DNA of 64,000 bases, taken from contig NZ_FUYP01000008.1 of the NCBI RefSeq assembly GCF_900168005.1, forward strand, positions 1 through 64,000. Direction: 5' to 3'. Made by a program: the position numbers and the translations under genes. Source of the stretch: Sphingopyxis flava (GTDB lineage: Bacteria; Pseudomonadota; Alphaproteobacteria; Sphingomonadales; Sphingomonadaceae). Below the pieces are notes generated by a model. The model worked only from the letters and a program-made list of their open reading frames with translations. It made no database searches and was not told the origin of the DNA. This document shows, one piece after another, positions 42,708 to 54,896 of the stretch (positions are counted from its first letter, which is position 1; the number at the start of each line of letters is the position of its first letter).

Positions 42708-44192
42708 TCAGAGACACGCCTCGAGGAACGGCTGGTCGAAGCCGAACTGGCGCGCCTTTTCCAGCGTATAGGGACGCAGGCCCATCGAGCGATATTCGCC
42801 GACGATCTTGCCGTCCTTGTCCTCGTCCAGATATTCGAACTTGAACAATTCCTGGGTGACGATGACGTCGCCTTCCATGCCGATCACTTCGGTCACGTTG
42901 GTGACGCGGCGCGACCCGTCGCGCAGGCGCTTGATCTGGACGATCAGGTCGACCGAATCGGCGATCTGCTTCGAGATCGCTTCCTTCGGGATCTTGATGT
43001 CGCCCATCAGCACCATATTTTCCATACGGCCGAGGCATTCGCGCGGGCTGTTCGAGTGGAGCGTACACATCGACCCGTCGTGACCCGTGTTCATCGCGGC
43101 GAGGAGGTCGAAACATTCGGCGCCGCGAACCTCGCCCATGATGATGCGGTCGGGACGCATACGCAGCGCGTTCTTGACGAGGTCACCCATATGGATCGCC
43201 CCATTGCCTTCGAGGTTCGCGGGACGCGTTTCGAGCGGCAGCCAGTGCGGCTGCTGCAGGCGAAGCTCGGCCGCGTCCTCGATCGTCAGCACGCGTTCGC
43301 CGGGGTCGATCATCTTGGAGAGGGCGTTGAGCATGGTGGTTTTACCCGAACCCGTGCCGCCCGAGATGACGATATTGAAACGGCTGGCGCCTGCAATCTT
43401 CAGCGCGGTGCACATCTTCTGGCTCATTGCGCCCCATTGGCAGAGCATGTCGAGCGTGATCGGCTTGGCCGAGAATTTGCGGATCGAGATGGCCGTACCG
43501 CGCAAGCTGAGCGGCGGCACGATGACGTTGACGCGGCTGCCGTCCTTGAGGCGGGCGTCAGCGAGCGGGGTGGTCTGGTCGACGCGGCGGCCGACCTGGT
43601 TGCAGATGCGCTGCGCGATCTGGAAGAGATGCTGCTCGTCGCGGAACTGGATGGGTGCGAGGACGAGCTGGCCCTTGCGCTCGACATAGGTCTGGTAGGG
43701 ACCATTGACCATGATGTCGCTGATGTCGGGGTCGGCGAGCAATTCTTCAAGCGGGCCGAAGCCAAGCAGTTCATCGACGAGCACCTTTTCGAGGGCGAAC
43801 TGCTCGCGGCGGTTGAGCGTGATGCGAAGCTCGGCGAGAACTTCGAGGATGATCGGGCGAAATTCTTCGGTCAGCTCGTCCTTCGACAGCGTCGCCGCGG
43901 CTTCCGGGTCAACGCGTTCGAGCAGGCGCGGGAGCACCTGTTCCTTGATCTTGTGAACCGACGCTTCGAAACCCTGCAGCTTTTCGGGCTCCATCGCCTC
44001 GGCGCTCGAGCGCTGATTCAGGCGGTCCATCGCCTCGAGTTCGGGAGTAAGCGGACTCGACAGAGGCTCGGCGATCGGCGCGGTATCGAGCGCGGGGAAC
44101 TGGCCGCCGCCGACGGCGCCCCCCTGCATCGGTTTGGCTACGCCAAAGGCGGGGCGGCCTGCTGTTCCCGGTCGGCGTCCGAATGCACTCAT
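42708..44192 (-). CDS. cpaF: CpaF-family type IV/Tad pilus assembly ATPase
   Basis: The 494-residue ATPase has an N-terminal linker, a helical region (VHKIKEQVLPRLLERVDPEAAATLSKDEL), the CpaF domain (LLGFGPLEELLADPDISDIMVNGP) and the motor with Walker A ISGGTGSGKTTML, VLTIEDAAELRLQQPHW, the Walker B region RIIMGEVRGAE and the histidine box MNTGHDGSMCTLHSN. It powers Tad/Flp pilus assembly. No other cpa/tad gene is here, so it acts with genes elsewhere. The ATG at 44192 follows AAGGTGAAACG; an upstream ATG at 44345 was rejected. Confidence 0.93.
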   Translation of the reverse strand: MSAFGRRPGTAGRPAFGVAKPMQGGAVGGGQFPALDTAPIAEPLSSPLTPELEAMDRLNQRSSAEAMEPEKLQGFEASVHKIKEQVLPRLLERVDPEAAATLSKDELTEEFRPIILEVLAELRITLNRREQFALEKVLVDELLGFGPLEELLADPDISDIMVNGPYQTYVERKGQLVLAPIQFRDEQHLFQIAQRICNQVGRRVDQTTPLADARLKDGSRVNVIVPPLSLRGTAISIRKFSAKPITLDMLCQWGAMSQKMCTALKIAGASRFNIVISGGTGSGKTTMLNALSKMIDPGERVLTIEDAAELRLQQPHWLPLETRPANLEGNGAIHMGDLVKNALRMRPDRIIMGEVRGAECFDLLAAMNTGHDGSMCTLHSNSPRECLGRMENMVLMGDIKIPKEAISKQIADSVDLIVQIKRLRDGSRRVTNVTEVIGMEGDVIVTQELFKFEYLDEDKDGKIVGEYRSMGLRPYTLEKARQFGFDQPFLEACL

Positions 44193-44339
44193 CGTTTCAC
44201 CTTGCTTCGCTTTGGTCTCAAGCGGGGATTGCTGCGCTATTCGCAAGCGAACCCTCATCAGCCAGGGTGAATAGGACGGAAACTTTGATATTCTCCTAAT
44301 GCCGTTCCAGGACACACCGGGCGGAGGAGGGGAATAAGG

Positions 44340-44801
44340 ATGCAAATCATCATCTCGGGACTGGCGGCCTTGCTTTGCGCGTTCCCGCTTGCCGCCGCCG
44401 ATTCACCTGAAATGCCCCGCTGGATGACGGGAGCGTGGGAACAGAACCGGTCCGACGGGCAATGGTCCGACGAATATTGGACCCCGCCGCGCGGCGGCCT
44501 CATGATCGGCGCGGCCCGCATCGGCAAGGGCAATAAGGCGGAGGTCTTCGAACATATGCGGATCATTCAAAGGGATGACGGCACGCTCGTCTTCCTTGTG
44601 CAGCCCTTCGGGCGTCCCGCGGCGGAATTTCCCATGGTCGCCGCGGGCGAGAGGATGATCGACTTCGCAAACGCTGCGCATGATTATCCGCAGCGCATCC
44701 GCTATTGGCGCGAGGGCGACCGATTGAAGGCGCGCATTTCGCGGATGGACGACAGCGATGCGCAGGAATGGGACTATGGCCGGATGGACGTCGCGAAGTA
44801 G
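44340..44801 (+). CDS. DUF6265 family exported protein
   Basis: The 153-residue protein has a signal peptide (1-20, ALLCAFPLAAADS) and the DUF6265 pattern PRWMTGAWEQNRSDGQWSDEYWTPPRGGLMIGAARIGKG, then PQRIRYWREGDRLKARIS. The fold is a lipocalin-like beta-barrel with unknown ligand. The function is unknown. It is divergent from cpaF. Confidence 0.82.
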   Translation: MQIIISGLAALLCAFPLAAADSPEMPRWMTGAWEQNRSDGQWSDEYWTPPRGGLMIGAARIGKGNKAEVFEHMRIIQRDDGTLVFLVQPFGRPAAEFPMVAAGERMIDFANAAHDYPQRIRYWREGDRLKARISRMDDSDAQEWDYGRMDVAK

Positions 44802-44965
44802 CAACGCTGTGCCCCGGTTGCGCGTCGATCTGAGATTTCCGCGCCGGCCGCGAGGATAGCGCTCCCGCGCGCGCCCGGCCCGGCAGGTTCCAAAGGGCCG
44901 GATGGGGGCAGCTTTCCCGATTTGCGGAGGGCCGCAGGCAATGCCAAATTCGGCCCCGGCCAAAG

Positions 44966-44990
44966 AAAAGGGGGCCCAGGAGCCCCCCTT
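44966..44990 (-). terminator. Rho-independent terminator of the atp operon
   Basis: On the minus strand, AAGGGGG pairs with CCCCCTT around a short loop, and the stem runs straight into TTTTCTTT. It lies 24 bp beyond the atpC stop, the right place to end the atpHAGDC transcript. This is the clearest intrinsic terminator in the window. Confidence 0.75.
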
Positions 44991-45013
44991 AAAGCCGATG
45001 ATGCCGAGCGGCG

Positions 45014-45271
45014 TCAGGCCGCGATATGCTCAGCGAGCACGGTCAGCCCCGTCTCATTGACTTCGGCGAAGCCGCCTTCGACCTCGATTGTTTCGGGCTC
45101 GGCGCCACTGGTGGCATAGATGGTCAGCGGACCGTTGCGCAGCGTCGCCATGAAGGGCGCGTGGCCTTCGAGCACCGAGAAATCGCCCTCGCTGCCAGGC
45201 ACGGTGACCATATAGACGTCGCTCGACCGCTCGAGGCGGGCAGGGGTGACGAGTTCGAACTTCAGGCCCAT
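45014..45271 (-). CDS. atpC: ATP synthase F1 subunit epsilon
   Basis: The 85-residue protein is the short alphaproteobacterial epsilon: [48 protein letters not shown] and a terminal [11 protein letters not shown] strand. It retains the N-terminal beta-sandwich and lacks the C-terminal helical hairpin that inhibits hydrolysis in other bacteria. In alphaproteobacteria inhibition is usually done by the zeta subunit, not seen here. It is the last gene of the operon, 42 bp after atpD. Confidence 0.92.
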   Translation of the reverse strand: MGLKFELVTPARLERSSDVYMVTVPGSEGDFSVLEGHAPFMATLRNGPLTIYATSGAEPETIEVEGGFAEVNETGLTVLAEHIAA

Positions 45272-45313
45272 GATCTGTCCTTCAACCCCTCCCCCCGAGG
45301 GGAGGGGCAATGA

Positions 45314-46879
<1,566 letters not shown>

Positions 46880-47755
46880 TTAGAGCGCTTCGGCGCCCGC
46901 GATGATTTCGATGAGTTCGGTGGTGATCGCCGCCTGACGCGTGCGGTTGTAAACGATCGTCAGCTTGTTGATCAGTTCGCCTGCGTTGCGCGTCGCATTG
47001 TCCATAGCGGTCATCGACGCACCCTGCTCGGAGGCAGCGTTTTCAAGGAGACCCTTGAAGATCTGGATCGTGACGTTGCGCGGCAGGAGGTCGGCGAGAA
47101 TCGCTTCCTCGTCGGGCTCATATTCGACCGCGGCGCCGCTGGACGCCGGCGCTTCGGCGGGCGGAGGAACCGGGATCATCTGCTGCCCGGTGGCGATCTG
47201 AAGCAGCGCGGAGCGGAACTTCGAATAGAAGAGGTGCGCGACATCGAAGGCACCGGCTTCATAAAGCTCCATCACCTTCGCCGAGATTTCGTTCGCCTGT
47301 TCAAAGCCGATGTCGCGGATGCCCGTCGTCTCATATTGCTCGATGATCTGGCCGGGGAAAAGGCGCGCGATCACCGGGCGGCCCTTGCGGCCGACGAGGT
47401 AAAACAGCACCTTCTTGCCCTCGGCCTGCAGTTCGAGGGCTTTGTCGCGCGCAGCCTTGACGATGTTCGAGTTGAACGCGCCGGCCAGGCCACGGTCGCT
47501 GTTAAGCACGACGAGCAGGTGCGTGTCGCTCTTTCCGGTGCCCGCGAGCAGCTTCGGCGCCGAATCCGAGCCGCCGACCTTCGATGCGAGGCTCGCGACA
47601 ACGCCTTCGAGGCGCTCGGCATAGGGGCGCGCGGCCTCGGCCGCGGCCTGAGCCTTGCGCAGCTTTGCTGCGGCGACCATTTTCTTGGCCTTGGTGATCT
47701 TCTGGGTCGACTTGACCGAGACGATGCGCCCTTTGAGTTCCTTAAGCGATGCCAT
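46880..47755 (-). CDS. atpG: ATP synthase F1 subunit gamma
   Basis: The 291-residue central-stalk subunit starts [36 protein letters not shown] and ends with the conserved [43 protein letters not shown] helix. Both ends form the coiled coil that turns within the alpha3beta3 head. It lies between atpA and atpD. Confidence 0.96.
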   Translation of the reverse strand: MASLKELKGRIVSVKSTQKITKAKKMVAAAKLRKAQAAAEAARPYAERLEGVVASLASKVGGSDSAPKLLAGTGKSDTHLLVVLNSDRGLAGAFNSNIVKAARDKALELQAEGKKVLFYLVGRKGRPVIARLFPGQIIEQYETTGIRDIGFEQANEISAKVMELYEAGAFDVAHLFYSKFRSALLQIATGQQMIPVPPPAEAPASSGAAVEYEPDEEAILADLLPRNVTIQIFKGLLENAASEQGASMTAMDNATRNAGELINKLTIVYNRTRQAAITTELIEIIAGAEAL

Positions 47756-47812
47756 TACGGCCCCTCTTGTTCGTCAGCCCGGCGCGGTTGGCCGGGCTCA
47801 CGGTCACTTGGC

Positions 47813-49345
<1,533 letters not shown>

Positions 49346-49912
49346 TCAGCCTTTCATCGCAGTCGCGAAGCTATTGAGACGGGTACGGATGCTGCCGTCG
49401 ATCAGCTGGCTGCCCAGCTGGACGACGAGGCCGCCGAGAATGGCGGGGTCGACGGTCGTTGCGATGCTGACATCGCGGCCGACACGAGTCTTGAGATTGG
49501 CGGCGAGCGCCTTGAGCTGTTCTGCGCTCAACGGATGCGCACTGGTGACCTTGGCCGTTACCTCACCGCGGTGCGCCGCAACGATCGCGTCGAAAGCGTC
49601 GATCATGCCAGCAAGATCGGAGAGGCGGCGGTTCTGGGCGAGCACGCCCAGAAAATTGGTCGTCAGCGAATCGAGCTGCATTGCCTTGGCGACGGCGGCG
49701 ACGGCCTTCGCCGCGTCGCTGCGGCTGACCACCGGGCTTGCCGCAAGCGCGGCGAGATCAGACGAATCGGCGAGGCCCTGGCGCAGCGCTGCGAGGCTCT
49801 TCTGAACGCTGTCGATGGCGTCGGATTCGCGCGCCAGATCGAACAGCGCGCTGGCATAGCGACCCGTAAGGCCCGCCGTGATGTTGCCCTGAATGCCGCC
49901 GGAATTCTCCAC
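49346..49912 (-). CDS. atpH: ATP synthase F1 subunit delta
   Basis: The 188-residue peripheral-stalk subunit (OSCP-like) shows TGRYASALFDLARESDAID, NFLGVLAQNRRL and the C-terminal VDPAILGGLVVQLGSQLIDGSIRTRLNS. The start is probably GTG at 49912, with GAAGGA upstream; the frame is open to 50206 through the promoter region, but that part is not family-like. It is the first gene of the atp operon, so the operon promoter must lie within about 49913-50100. Confidence 0.93.
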   Translation of the reverse strand: MENSGGIQGNITAGLTGRYASALFDLARESDAIDSVQKSLAALRQGLADSSDLAALAASPVVSRSDAAKAVAAVAKAMQLDSLTTNFLGVLAQNRRLSDLAGMIDAFDAIVAAHRGEVTAKVTSAHPLSAEQLKALAANLKTRVGRDVSIATTVDPAILGGLVVQLGSQLIDGSIRTRLNSFATAMKG

Positions 49913-50087
49913 GCGCAAAAGTCCTTCTCTACGATCCCGAGGGGGATGGCTGCGCGGATTTACATGGTCTCCGAAGAGGCCCCCGCTGCACAGTCGCGGC
50001 GCGCGTAGCAACGATTTTGTTGCAATGCAAGGTGGGGCGAAAGGAATCACGCCGGCGTTCCGGGCCCGGTTCTTTCCGCCCTGTGCG

Positions 50088-50120
50088 GCTGTGCCCTGCG
50101 CGCTTGTCGAAGGGCACAGC
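50088..50120. repeat. Palindromic intergenic repeat (REP-like)
   Basis: GCTGTGCCCT (50088-50097) and AGGGCACAGC (50111-50120) are perfect 10-bp arms around a 13-base loop that contains CTTGTCGA. The core CCCT-N-CTTGTCGA-AGGG has the look of the palindromic repeat family scattered in sphingomonad genomes, recognised here from memory. It lies between divergent atpH and the dienelactone hydrolase gene. Confidence 0.6.
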
Positions 50121-50186
50121 TTTCTCCACAAAGGAGGAGAAAGAACAGCCTTGGTTCCCGAGGAACAGCGCGAAGAGGAAAGAGTG

Positions 50187-50864
50187 ATGGGCGAGATGAT
50201 CCGCATGACGATGGACGACGGGGCGGAAATTGCCGTTTATCACGCCCGGCCGGAAGGCGGCCGCCGCGCAGGCCTGGTGCTGATCCAGGAAATCTTCGGG
50301 GTCACCGACCATATTCGCGAGCTGTGCGACGAATATGCCGCCGACGGCTATGAGGTCCTCTCGCCCGCGCTCTTCGATCGCGAGCATCCGGGGTTCGAAA
50401 GCGACTATTCGGGGCCGCAGTTCGAAAGAGCGGTGGAACTCGCGCGTCAGCTTCATCCCTTCGAGCAGAGCCTGAAGGATGCGCAAAGCTGCATCGACGC
50501 GCTCAAAGGGAAAGGTCCGGTCTTCATCACCGGCTATTGCTATGGCGGGTCGGTCGCGTGGCGGATGGCGCAGATCAGCCCCGACCTCGGCGCCGCTTCG
50601 GCCTATTATGGCAGCCTCGTGCCGACGCAATTTGCCAGCGAGGCGCCGCGGTGTGCAGCGATTGCGCATTTCGGCCGGTACGATGCGGGAATTCCCATGG
50701 ATGGGGTCGAGGCCCTGATCGCAAAGAACCATCCGACCGCGCAGGTCTTTGTCTATGAAGCAGGGCACGGCTTCAACAGCGACCGCCGCAAGGATTATCA
50801 CGAGCCAAGCGCAGAGCTCGCGCGCGAGCGGACGCTCATGCTGTTCAAGGCGTGCGGCGGTTAG
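50187..50864 (+). CDS. Dienelactone hydrolase family protein
   Basis: The 225-residue alpha/beta-hydrolase has the catalytic Cys in TGYCYGGS (Cys118), Asp in GRYDAGIPMD and His in EAGHGF. The family opens dienelactones in chlorocatechol breakdown, but many members are general carboxymethylenebutenolidases with unknown substrates. No aromatic-degradation genes are near. The ATG at 50187 follows AGAGGAA; the frame is open upstream to 49893 but only through the repeat and promoter region. Confidence 0.9.
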   Translation: MGEMIRMTMDDGAEIAVYHARPEGGRRAGLVLIQEIFGVTDHIRELCDEYAADGYEVLSPALFDREHPGFESDYSGPQFERAVELARQLHPFEQSLKDAQSCIDALKGKGPVFITGYCYGGSVAWRMAQISPDLGAASAYYGSLVPTQFASEAPRCAAIAHFGRYDAGIPMDGVEALIAKNHPTAQVFVYEAGHGFNSDRRKDYHEPSAELARERTLMLFKACGG

Positions 50865-50873
50865 GAACCCGCG

Positions 50874-52424
50874 CTATTTTTCGGCCGCTGCCTGCTTTGC
50901 CGCGGCTCCAGCAAGTCTCTGGCAGCCATAGACCAGCCGCTCGTTCGGGGTCGGGGGCAGCGTGCTCCTGATCGCTTCCTGCTGGGTGGCGAAAGCGGCG
51001 AGCGCTTCGGAATCGGCGGTGCAGCCCTTGATCGTCGCACCCGAGCGAATTTCGCGTGCCTTGGCCATGGTCTCGGCGTCGAGCAGATAGCGCTCGACGC
51101 GATAGTCCTGCCCGGCGGTGTCAATCGAGGCGATGGTGACCGTCGCTTCTTCATTCGGAACGAGGATGCGCTGCCAGCGCCCGTCGGCGCCTTGCGTATA
51201 TTGGGTCCGCTCGTTGACGCATCCGCCCTCGCCGAGCGTGACCGGCACGTCGTCGGTCGATGACACGGTAATACGGCTGCGGTTCGGTTCGATCGTGCAG
51301 AGAAAACTGCCCTCAGCGAGCTTAGGCGCTGCGGGCGTCAGCGTCTCGTCTGCCGCCGCATCGTGGGCAATTTCCGCATAGGCGTCGGGGCGGGTCAAGA
51401 ACAGGATTGCCGCAAGGAGGATCAGCGCTGCGCCTCCGCCGCCCGCGATCTTCGCCTCGCGCCGTTTCTGTTGGCTGTAAAAGAGCAGGCCAGCGCCAGC
51501 ACCGAGGGCGCCAAGGACGAATAGAACGCCGGCAAGCGCGATACGATTCTCGCGCGCGGCGAGCGCGTCCTCATTTGCACGCTGCAGGCGGAGTTGGCGC
51601 TCGAGCTGGGCTGCCGCCGCCTTTGCGGCATTGGCTTCCGCCGCGGCGCGCGCTTCCGCCTCCATGGCGGCGCGATCGCGCTCGGAGGCTTCGGCCAATG
51701 AAAGACAGGAGGTGCCCACGCTCGCATAGTCCTGCTGGGCGTCGGCGAGGAACCGCGCGATCTCGCGCACCGATATCGCAAAAGCGAAGGGCGAATCGCC
51801 GTCGTCGGCCCGTGTGATGAAGGTGTTGATGCCCACGACACGCCCGCACTGGTCGACGAGCGGCCCGCCTGAATTGCCTCGCGAGATTTTCGCGGTGTGG
51901 ACGAGCGTCGCAATACCGTCGACGCTCTGGGTATTCGACAGATTGCCCTCGCTGCGCACCGGCGTGCGCGGCGTTATATAGTCTGCGGCGCTGCGCGCGG
52001 TCGCAAGGTCCACATTGCCAGGATAGCCCAATGCGACGACGTCGGTGCCCGAATCGAGCGGCCCGGTGTAGATCGCGGCCGACGGCACGCGCCCCTCGGT
52101 CATCTGTATCAGCGCGAGGTCGCGCTTGGTGTCGATCGCGATGAGCTTGCCGGCATAGCTTTTCTGCCCCTCCGACGGGACGATGCCGAGCGCGACATTC
52201 TGCGGATATTTTGCGGCCGATTCCACGACATGCGCATTGGTCAGAATCCGCGTCGGAGTGATGGCGATGCCGCTCCCATGACCAAATCCGACCACCTCCC
52301 CCTCAACCATCGCCACGGTGACGACGCGCACGACGCTGCGCGAGACCGCACTGATATCGTCGGCTGCATGCGCCGGGAGGGTGAGGGCGAAAAGGGCGAG
52401 GAAAAGGGCGATGAGGCGGGTCAT
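50874..52424 (-). CDS. Membrane-tethered trypsin-like serine protease
   Basis: The 516-residue protein has a signal peptide (1-21), a periplasmic trypsin-like domain with a complete triad (His65 in LTNAHVV, Asp102 in KRDLALI, Ser185 in RGNSGGPL), an Ala-rich coiled coil (about 245-305), and two membrane helices (about 310-365) with a short KRREAK loop. A C-terminal domain of about 150 residues with four cysteines follows. No PDZ domain is seen, unlike DegP. The C-terminal domain should return to the periplasm. Substrate unknown. Confidence 0.87.
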   Translation of the reverse strand: MTRLIALFLALFALTLPAHAADDISAVSRSVVRVVTVAMVEGEVVGFGHGSGIAITPTRILTNAHVVESAAKYPQNVALGIVPSEGQKSYAGKLIAIDTKRDLALIQMTEGRVPSAAIYTGPLDSGTDVVALGYPGNVDLATARSAADYITPRTPVRSEGNLSNTQSVDGIATLVHTAKISRGNSGGPLVDQCGRVVGINTFITRADDGDSPFAFAISVREIARFLADAQQDYASVGTSCLSLAEASERDRAAMEAEARAAAEANAAKAAAAQLERQLRLQRANEDALAARENRIALAGVLFVLGALGAGAGLLFYSQQKRREAKIAGGGGAALILLAAILFLTRPDAYAEIAHDAAADETLTPAAPKLAEGSFLCTIEPNRSRITVSSTDDVPVTLGEGGCVNERTQYTQGADGRWQRILVPNEEATVTIASIDTAGQDYRVERYLLDAETMAKAREIRSGATIKGCTADSEALAAFATQQEAIRSTLPPTPNERLVYGCQRLAGAAAKQAAAEK

Positions 52425-52526
52425 GACGGGGCAGATTAGAGACGCGCGCTTTGAACGCAAGCATCGGGACGCGCGGGAGCGCTGCATCATGGCAGGCGGG
52501 CGCGAGCCCATCGAGAGGAGAATGTC

Positions 52527-52997
52527 ATGACCTACATCATTACCGGTCTCGCCCCTGAGCCCTTTGCACCGCTGTTCACCATGAATGACGCCGACCTTGC
52601 GGCGCGCGGCGCGCGCCGGATCATCGCGCAGAGCGATCGAGCCTATCCCTGCCGGGTCAGCCTCGAGGATGCCCGGGCCGGGGAGACGCTGCTTCTGCTT
52701 CACCACGTCCACCACGATGTCGCGACGCCCTATCGCAGCGCCTTTGCCATTTATGTCCGGCAGGGTGTCGCCGCGACGCGCTGGCGCGATGCACCGCCAC
52801 CGGTCTTCGAAGCTCGCATGCTTTCGCTTCGCGCGTTCGACCGCGAGGGTATGCTGCGAACGGCGCGGCTCGCCCAGCCGGGCGACGGCGACGGCGCAAT
52901 CCGCGCCCTGTTCGCCGATCCTGCTACCGCCTATATCGATGCGCATAACGCCGCTTATGGCTGTTTCGCCGCGCGGATCGAAAGGGACGAACCATGA
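52527..52997 (+). CDS. DUF1203 family protein
   Basis: The 156-residue cytosolic protein matches DUF1203: ITGLAPEPFAPLFTMNDADLAARGARRIIAQSDRAYPCRVSLEDARAGETLLLLHHVHHDVATPYRSAFAIYV and a C-terminal AYIDAHNAAYGCFAARIER. The function is unknown. Its stop overlaps the start of ada by four bases, placing it first in a three-gene operon with a DNA alkylation-repair regulator. Confidence 0.88.
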   Translation: MTYIITGLAPEPFAPLFTMNDADLAARGARRIIAQSDRAYPCRVSLEDARAGETLLLLHHVHHDVATPYRSAFAIYVRQGVAATRWRDAPPPVFEARMLSLRAFDREGMLRTARLAQPGDGDGAIRALFADPATAYIDAHNAAYGCFAARIERDEP

Positions 52998-54028
52998 GCT
53001 TCGCTGCGATGACCGAGGAGGAGTGCTGGGCTGCGATGCGGCGCCGGGACAAGGCCTATGACGGGCGCTTCATCGTCGGGGTTCTCACCACCGGCATCTA
53101 CTGCCGGCCGAGCTGCGGTGCGCGCCAGCCCTTGCGGGCAAACGTCCGATTCTTCGCCGACGGCGCCGGCGCGCGCGGCGCGGGGCTGCGCCCCTGCAAG
53201 CGCTGCCTGCCCGACGATGTCGGGCGTGACGAAGCGGCTGTGCTCGCAGCGATCGCAGCGATCAAGGACAGCGAGGAGCCGCTTGCGCTCGCCGACCTTG
53301 CGCAGCGCACCGGCTATTCGGCGACGCATTTCCAGCGTGTCTTTACCCGTCAGACAGGCCTGTCGCCCGCTGCCTATGCCCGGGCGCTGCGCGACGAGCG
53401 CGCCCGCGCGGCGCTCAGCGACACAAGGCGGGTGACCGACGCCATCTATGACGCGGGCTTTTCGGGTCCATCACGCTTTTACGGACAGATGGAAGGACGC
53501 ATGGGGATGCCGGCTTCGGCCTGGGTGAGCGGCGGCAAGGGCACGACGATCCATTGGGCAATCGTGCCGACGAGCCTCGGCGACATGCTCGTTGCTGCAA
53601 CCGACAAGGGTGTGTGCCGCCTGTCGTTTGCTGAAGGGCGCGATGCGCTCGAAAGCCGCTTTCCCGCCGCAACACTGGTCGAGGGGGGCGCCGAATTCGC
53701 GGTGCTGCTGAAAGAAGTCGTCGATGCCGTCGAAACCCCCGCGCAAGGCTTCGACCACATCCCCATCGACGTAAAGGGCACGGCCTTCCAGGAAGCGGTA
53801 TGGCGCGAGCTTCGGAAAATACCGGCGGGCGAGACGCGCAGCTATGCCGAGATCGCCGCGGCGGTCGGCAAACCCGGTGCCGTGCGCGCGGCGGGAAGCG
53901 CCAATGGCGCTAACAATGTTGCAATACTCATCCCCTGTCACCGCGTCGTGCGCAGCAATGGGTCCTTGGGCGGCTATGCCTATGGGCTCGAAATCAAGGA
54001 AGAGCTTTTGAGAAGGGAAGCGAAATGA
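52994..54028 (+). CDS. ada: Ada: methylphosphotriester/O6-methylguanine repair and regulator
   Basis: The 344-residue protein has the zinc domain with Cys37, Cys41, Cys68 and Cys71 (GIYCRPSC, PCKRC), where Cys37 takes methyl from phosphotriesters, then an AraC-type helix-turn-helix (LADLAQRTGYSATHFQRVFTRQTGLSPAAYARALR), and an O6-alkylguanine transferase domain with the acceptor Cys315 in LIPCHRVV. Methylated Ada activates its own operon. ATGA overlaps link it to DUF1203 and to the next gene. Confidence 0.96.
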   Translation: MSFAAMTEEECWAAMRRRDKAYDGRFIVGVLTTGIYCRPSCGARQPLRANVRFFADGAGARGAGLRPCKRCLPDDVGRDEAAVLAAIAAIKDSEEPLALADLAQRTGYSATHFQRVFTRQTGLSPAAYARALRDERARAALSDTRRVTDAIYDAGFSGPSRFYGQMEGRMGMPASAWVSGGKGTTIHWAIVPTSLGDMLVAATDKGVCRLSFAEGRDALESRFPAATLVEGGAEFAVLLKEVVDAVETPAQGFDHIPIDVKGTAFQEAVWRELRKIPAGETRSYAEIAAAVGKPGAVRAAGSANGANNVAILIPCHRVVRSNGSLGGYAYGLEIKEELLRREAK

Positions 54029-54783
54029 CCGACAGTATTGCTCAATTTCGCGCGCTGCACGTGCCCGGCGACCCGCTGATTCTTGTCAACATCTGGGACG
54101 CGGGAAGCGCAAAGGCGGTTGCGAGCGCGGGCGCGAAGGCCATTGCGACCGGCAGCTTTGGTGTTGCGGGCGCGCAGGGGCGCGCAGACGGGGAGGATTT
54201 TCCGATCGAGGATGTGTTCGAAAATCTCGCGCGCATATTGTCGGTCATCGACCTGCCCGTCACCATCGACATGGAGTCGGGTTACGGCGCCGACCCGGCC
54301 GCTGTCGGCGCCTCGATCGGCCGTGCGCGCGCAGCGGGCGCGGCGGGGATCAACATGGAAGACCGGCTGCCTGGCACGAACGCGTTGCTGCCGCTCGGCG
54401 AGGCCGCCGCGCGCTATCGCGCGGCGGCCGATACCGGTCTGTTCGTCAATGCCCGCTGCGACATGTTTCGTGGGGCTGATGCGGCGAAGGATGGCGGCGC
54501 GCTGGTTGCCGCGACGCTCGAGCGCGCACGCGCCTATGCCGATGCCGGGGCGAGCGGTCTTTTCGTCCCCTTCCTCGCCGAGGCGAAGTGCATCGGCGCG
54601 ATCTGCGAAGGCTCACCGCTTCCGGTGAACATCTTGCGCAGCAAGGCCGGCCCGACGCACAAGAAACTTGCCGAGCTCGGGGTTGCGCGGATCAGCCACG
54701 GTCATCAGCCCTGGGCGGCGGCAATGGCATGGCTCACCGGGCAGGCGGAAAAGATAATGGGCGGCGGCGAGCCGGACTATTGA
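54025..54783 (+). CDS. Isocitrate lyase/PEP mutase superfamily protein
   Basis: The 252-residue TIM-barrel protein has LVNIWDAGSAKAVASAGAKAIATGS, the metal-binding PVTIDMESGYG, AAGINMEDRLPG and LFVNARCDMF, typical of the PEP mutase/2-methylisocitrate lyase group. The KKCGH signature of true isocitrate lyases is missing. The substrate is unknown; family members make or break C-C or C-P bonds next to carboxylates. Co-translation with ada (ATGA overlap) suggests it is induced with alkylation damage. Confidence 0.87.
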   Translation: MTDSIAQFRALHVPGDPLILVNIWDAGSAKAVASAGAKAIATGSFGVAGAQGRADGEDFPIEDVFENLARILSVIDLPVTIDMESGYGADPAAVGASIGRARAAGAAGINMEDRLPGTNALLPLGEAAARYRAAADTGLFVNARCDMFRGADAAKDGGALVAATLERARAYADAGASGLFVPFLAEAKCIGAICEGSPLPVNILRSKAGPTHKKLAELGVARISHGHQPWAAAMAWLTGQAEKIMGGGEPDY

Positions 54784-54896
54784 TCGAGGTGTGTGCGCGT
54801 CGCAACGCCGCTTGCTCTGAGCGCGCCGAAAATCCCCTTTCTTTCGCGCAAAGGTGAAGGGAGAATATTGGCAAGCTCAATCAGACTCTATCGGGA

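Noticed and set aside
49913..50206. Upstream extension of atpH and of the dienelactone hydrolase frame
   Set aside because: Both run through a palindromic repeat and promoter DNA; the translations do not resemble either family.
52440..52455. CGCGCTTT upstream of the ada operon as an Ada box (complement AAAGCGCG versus AAAGCGCA)
   Set aside because: A seven of eight match is expected often in GC-rich DNA and no second half-site is placed as in E. coli.
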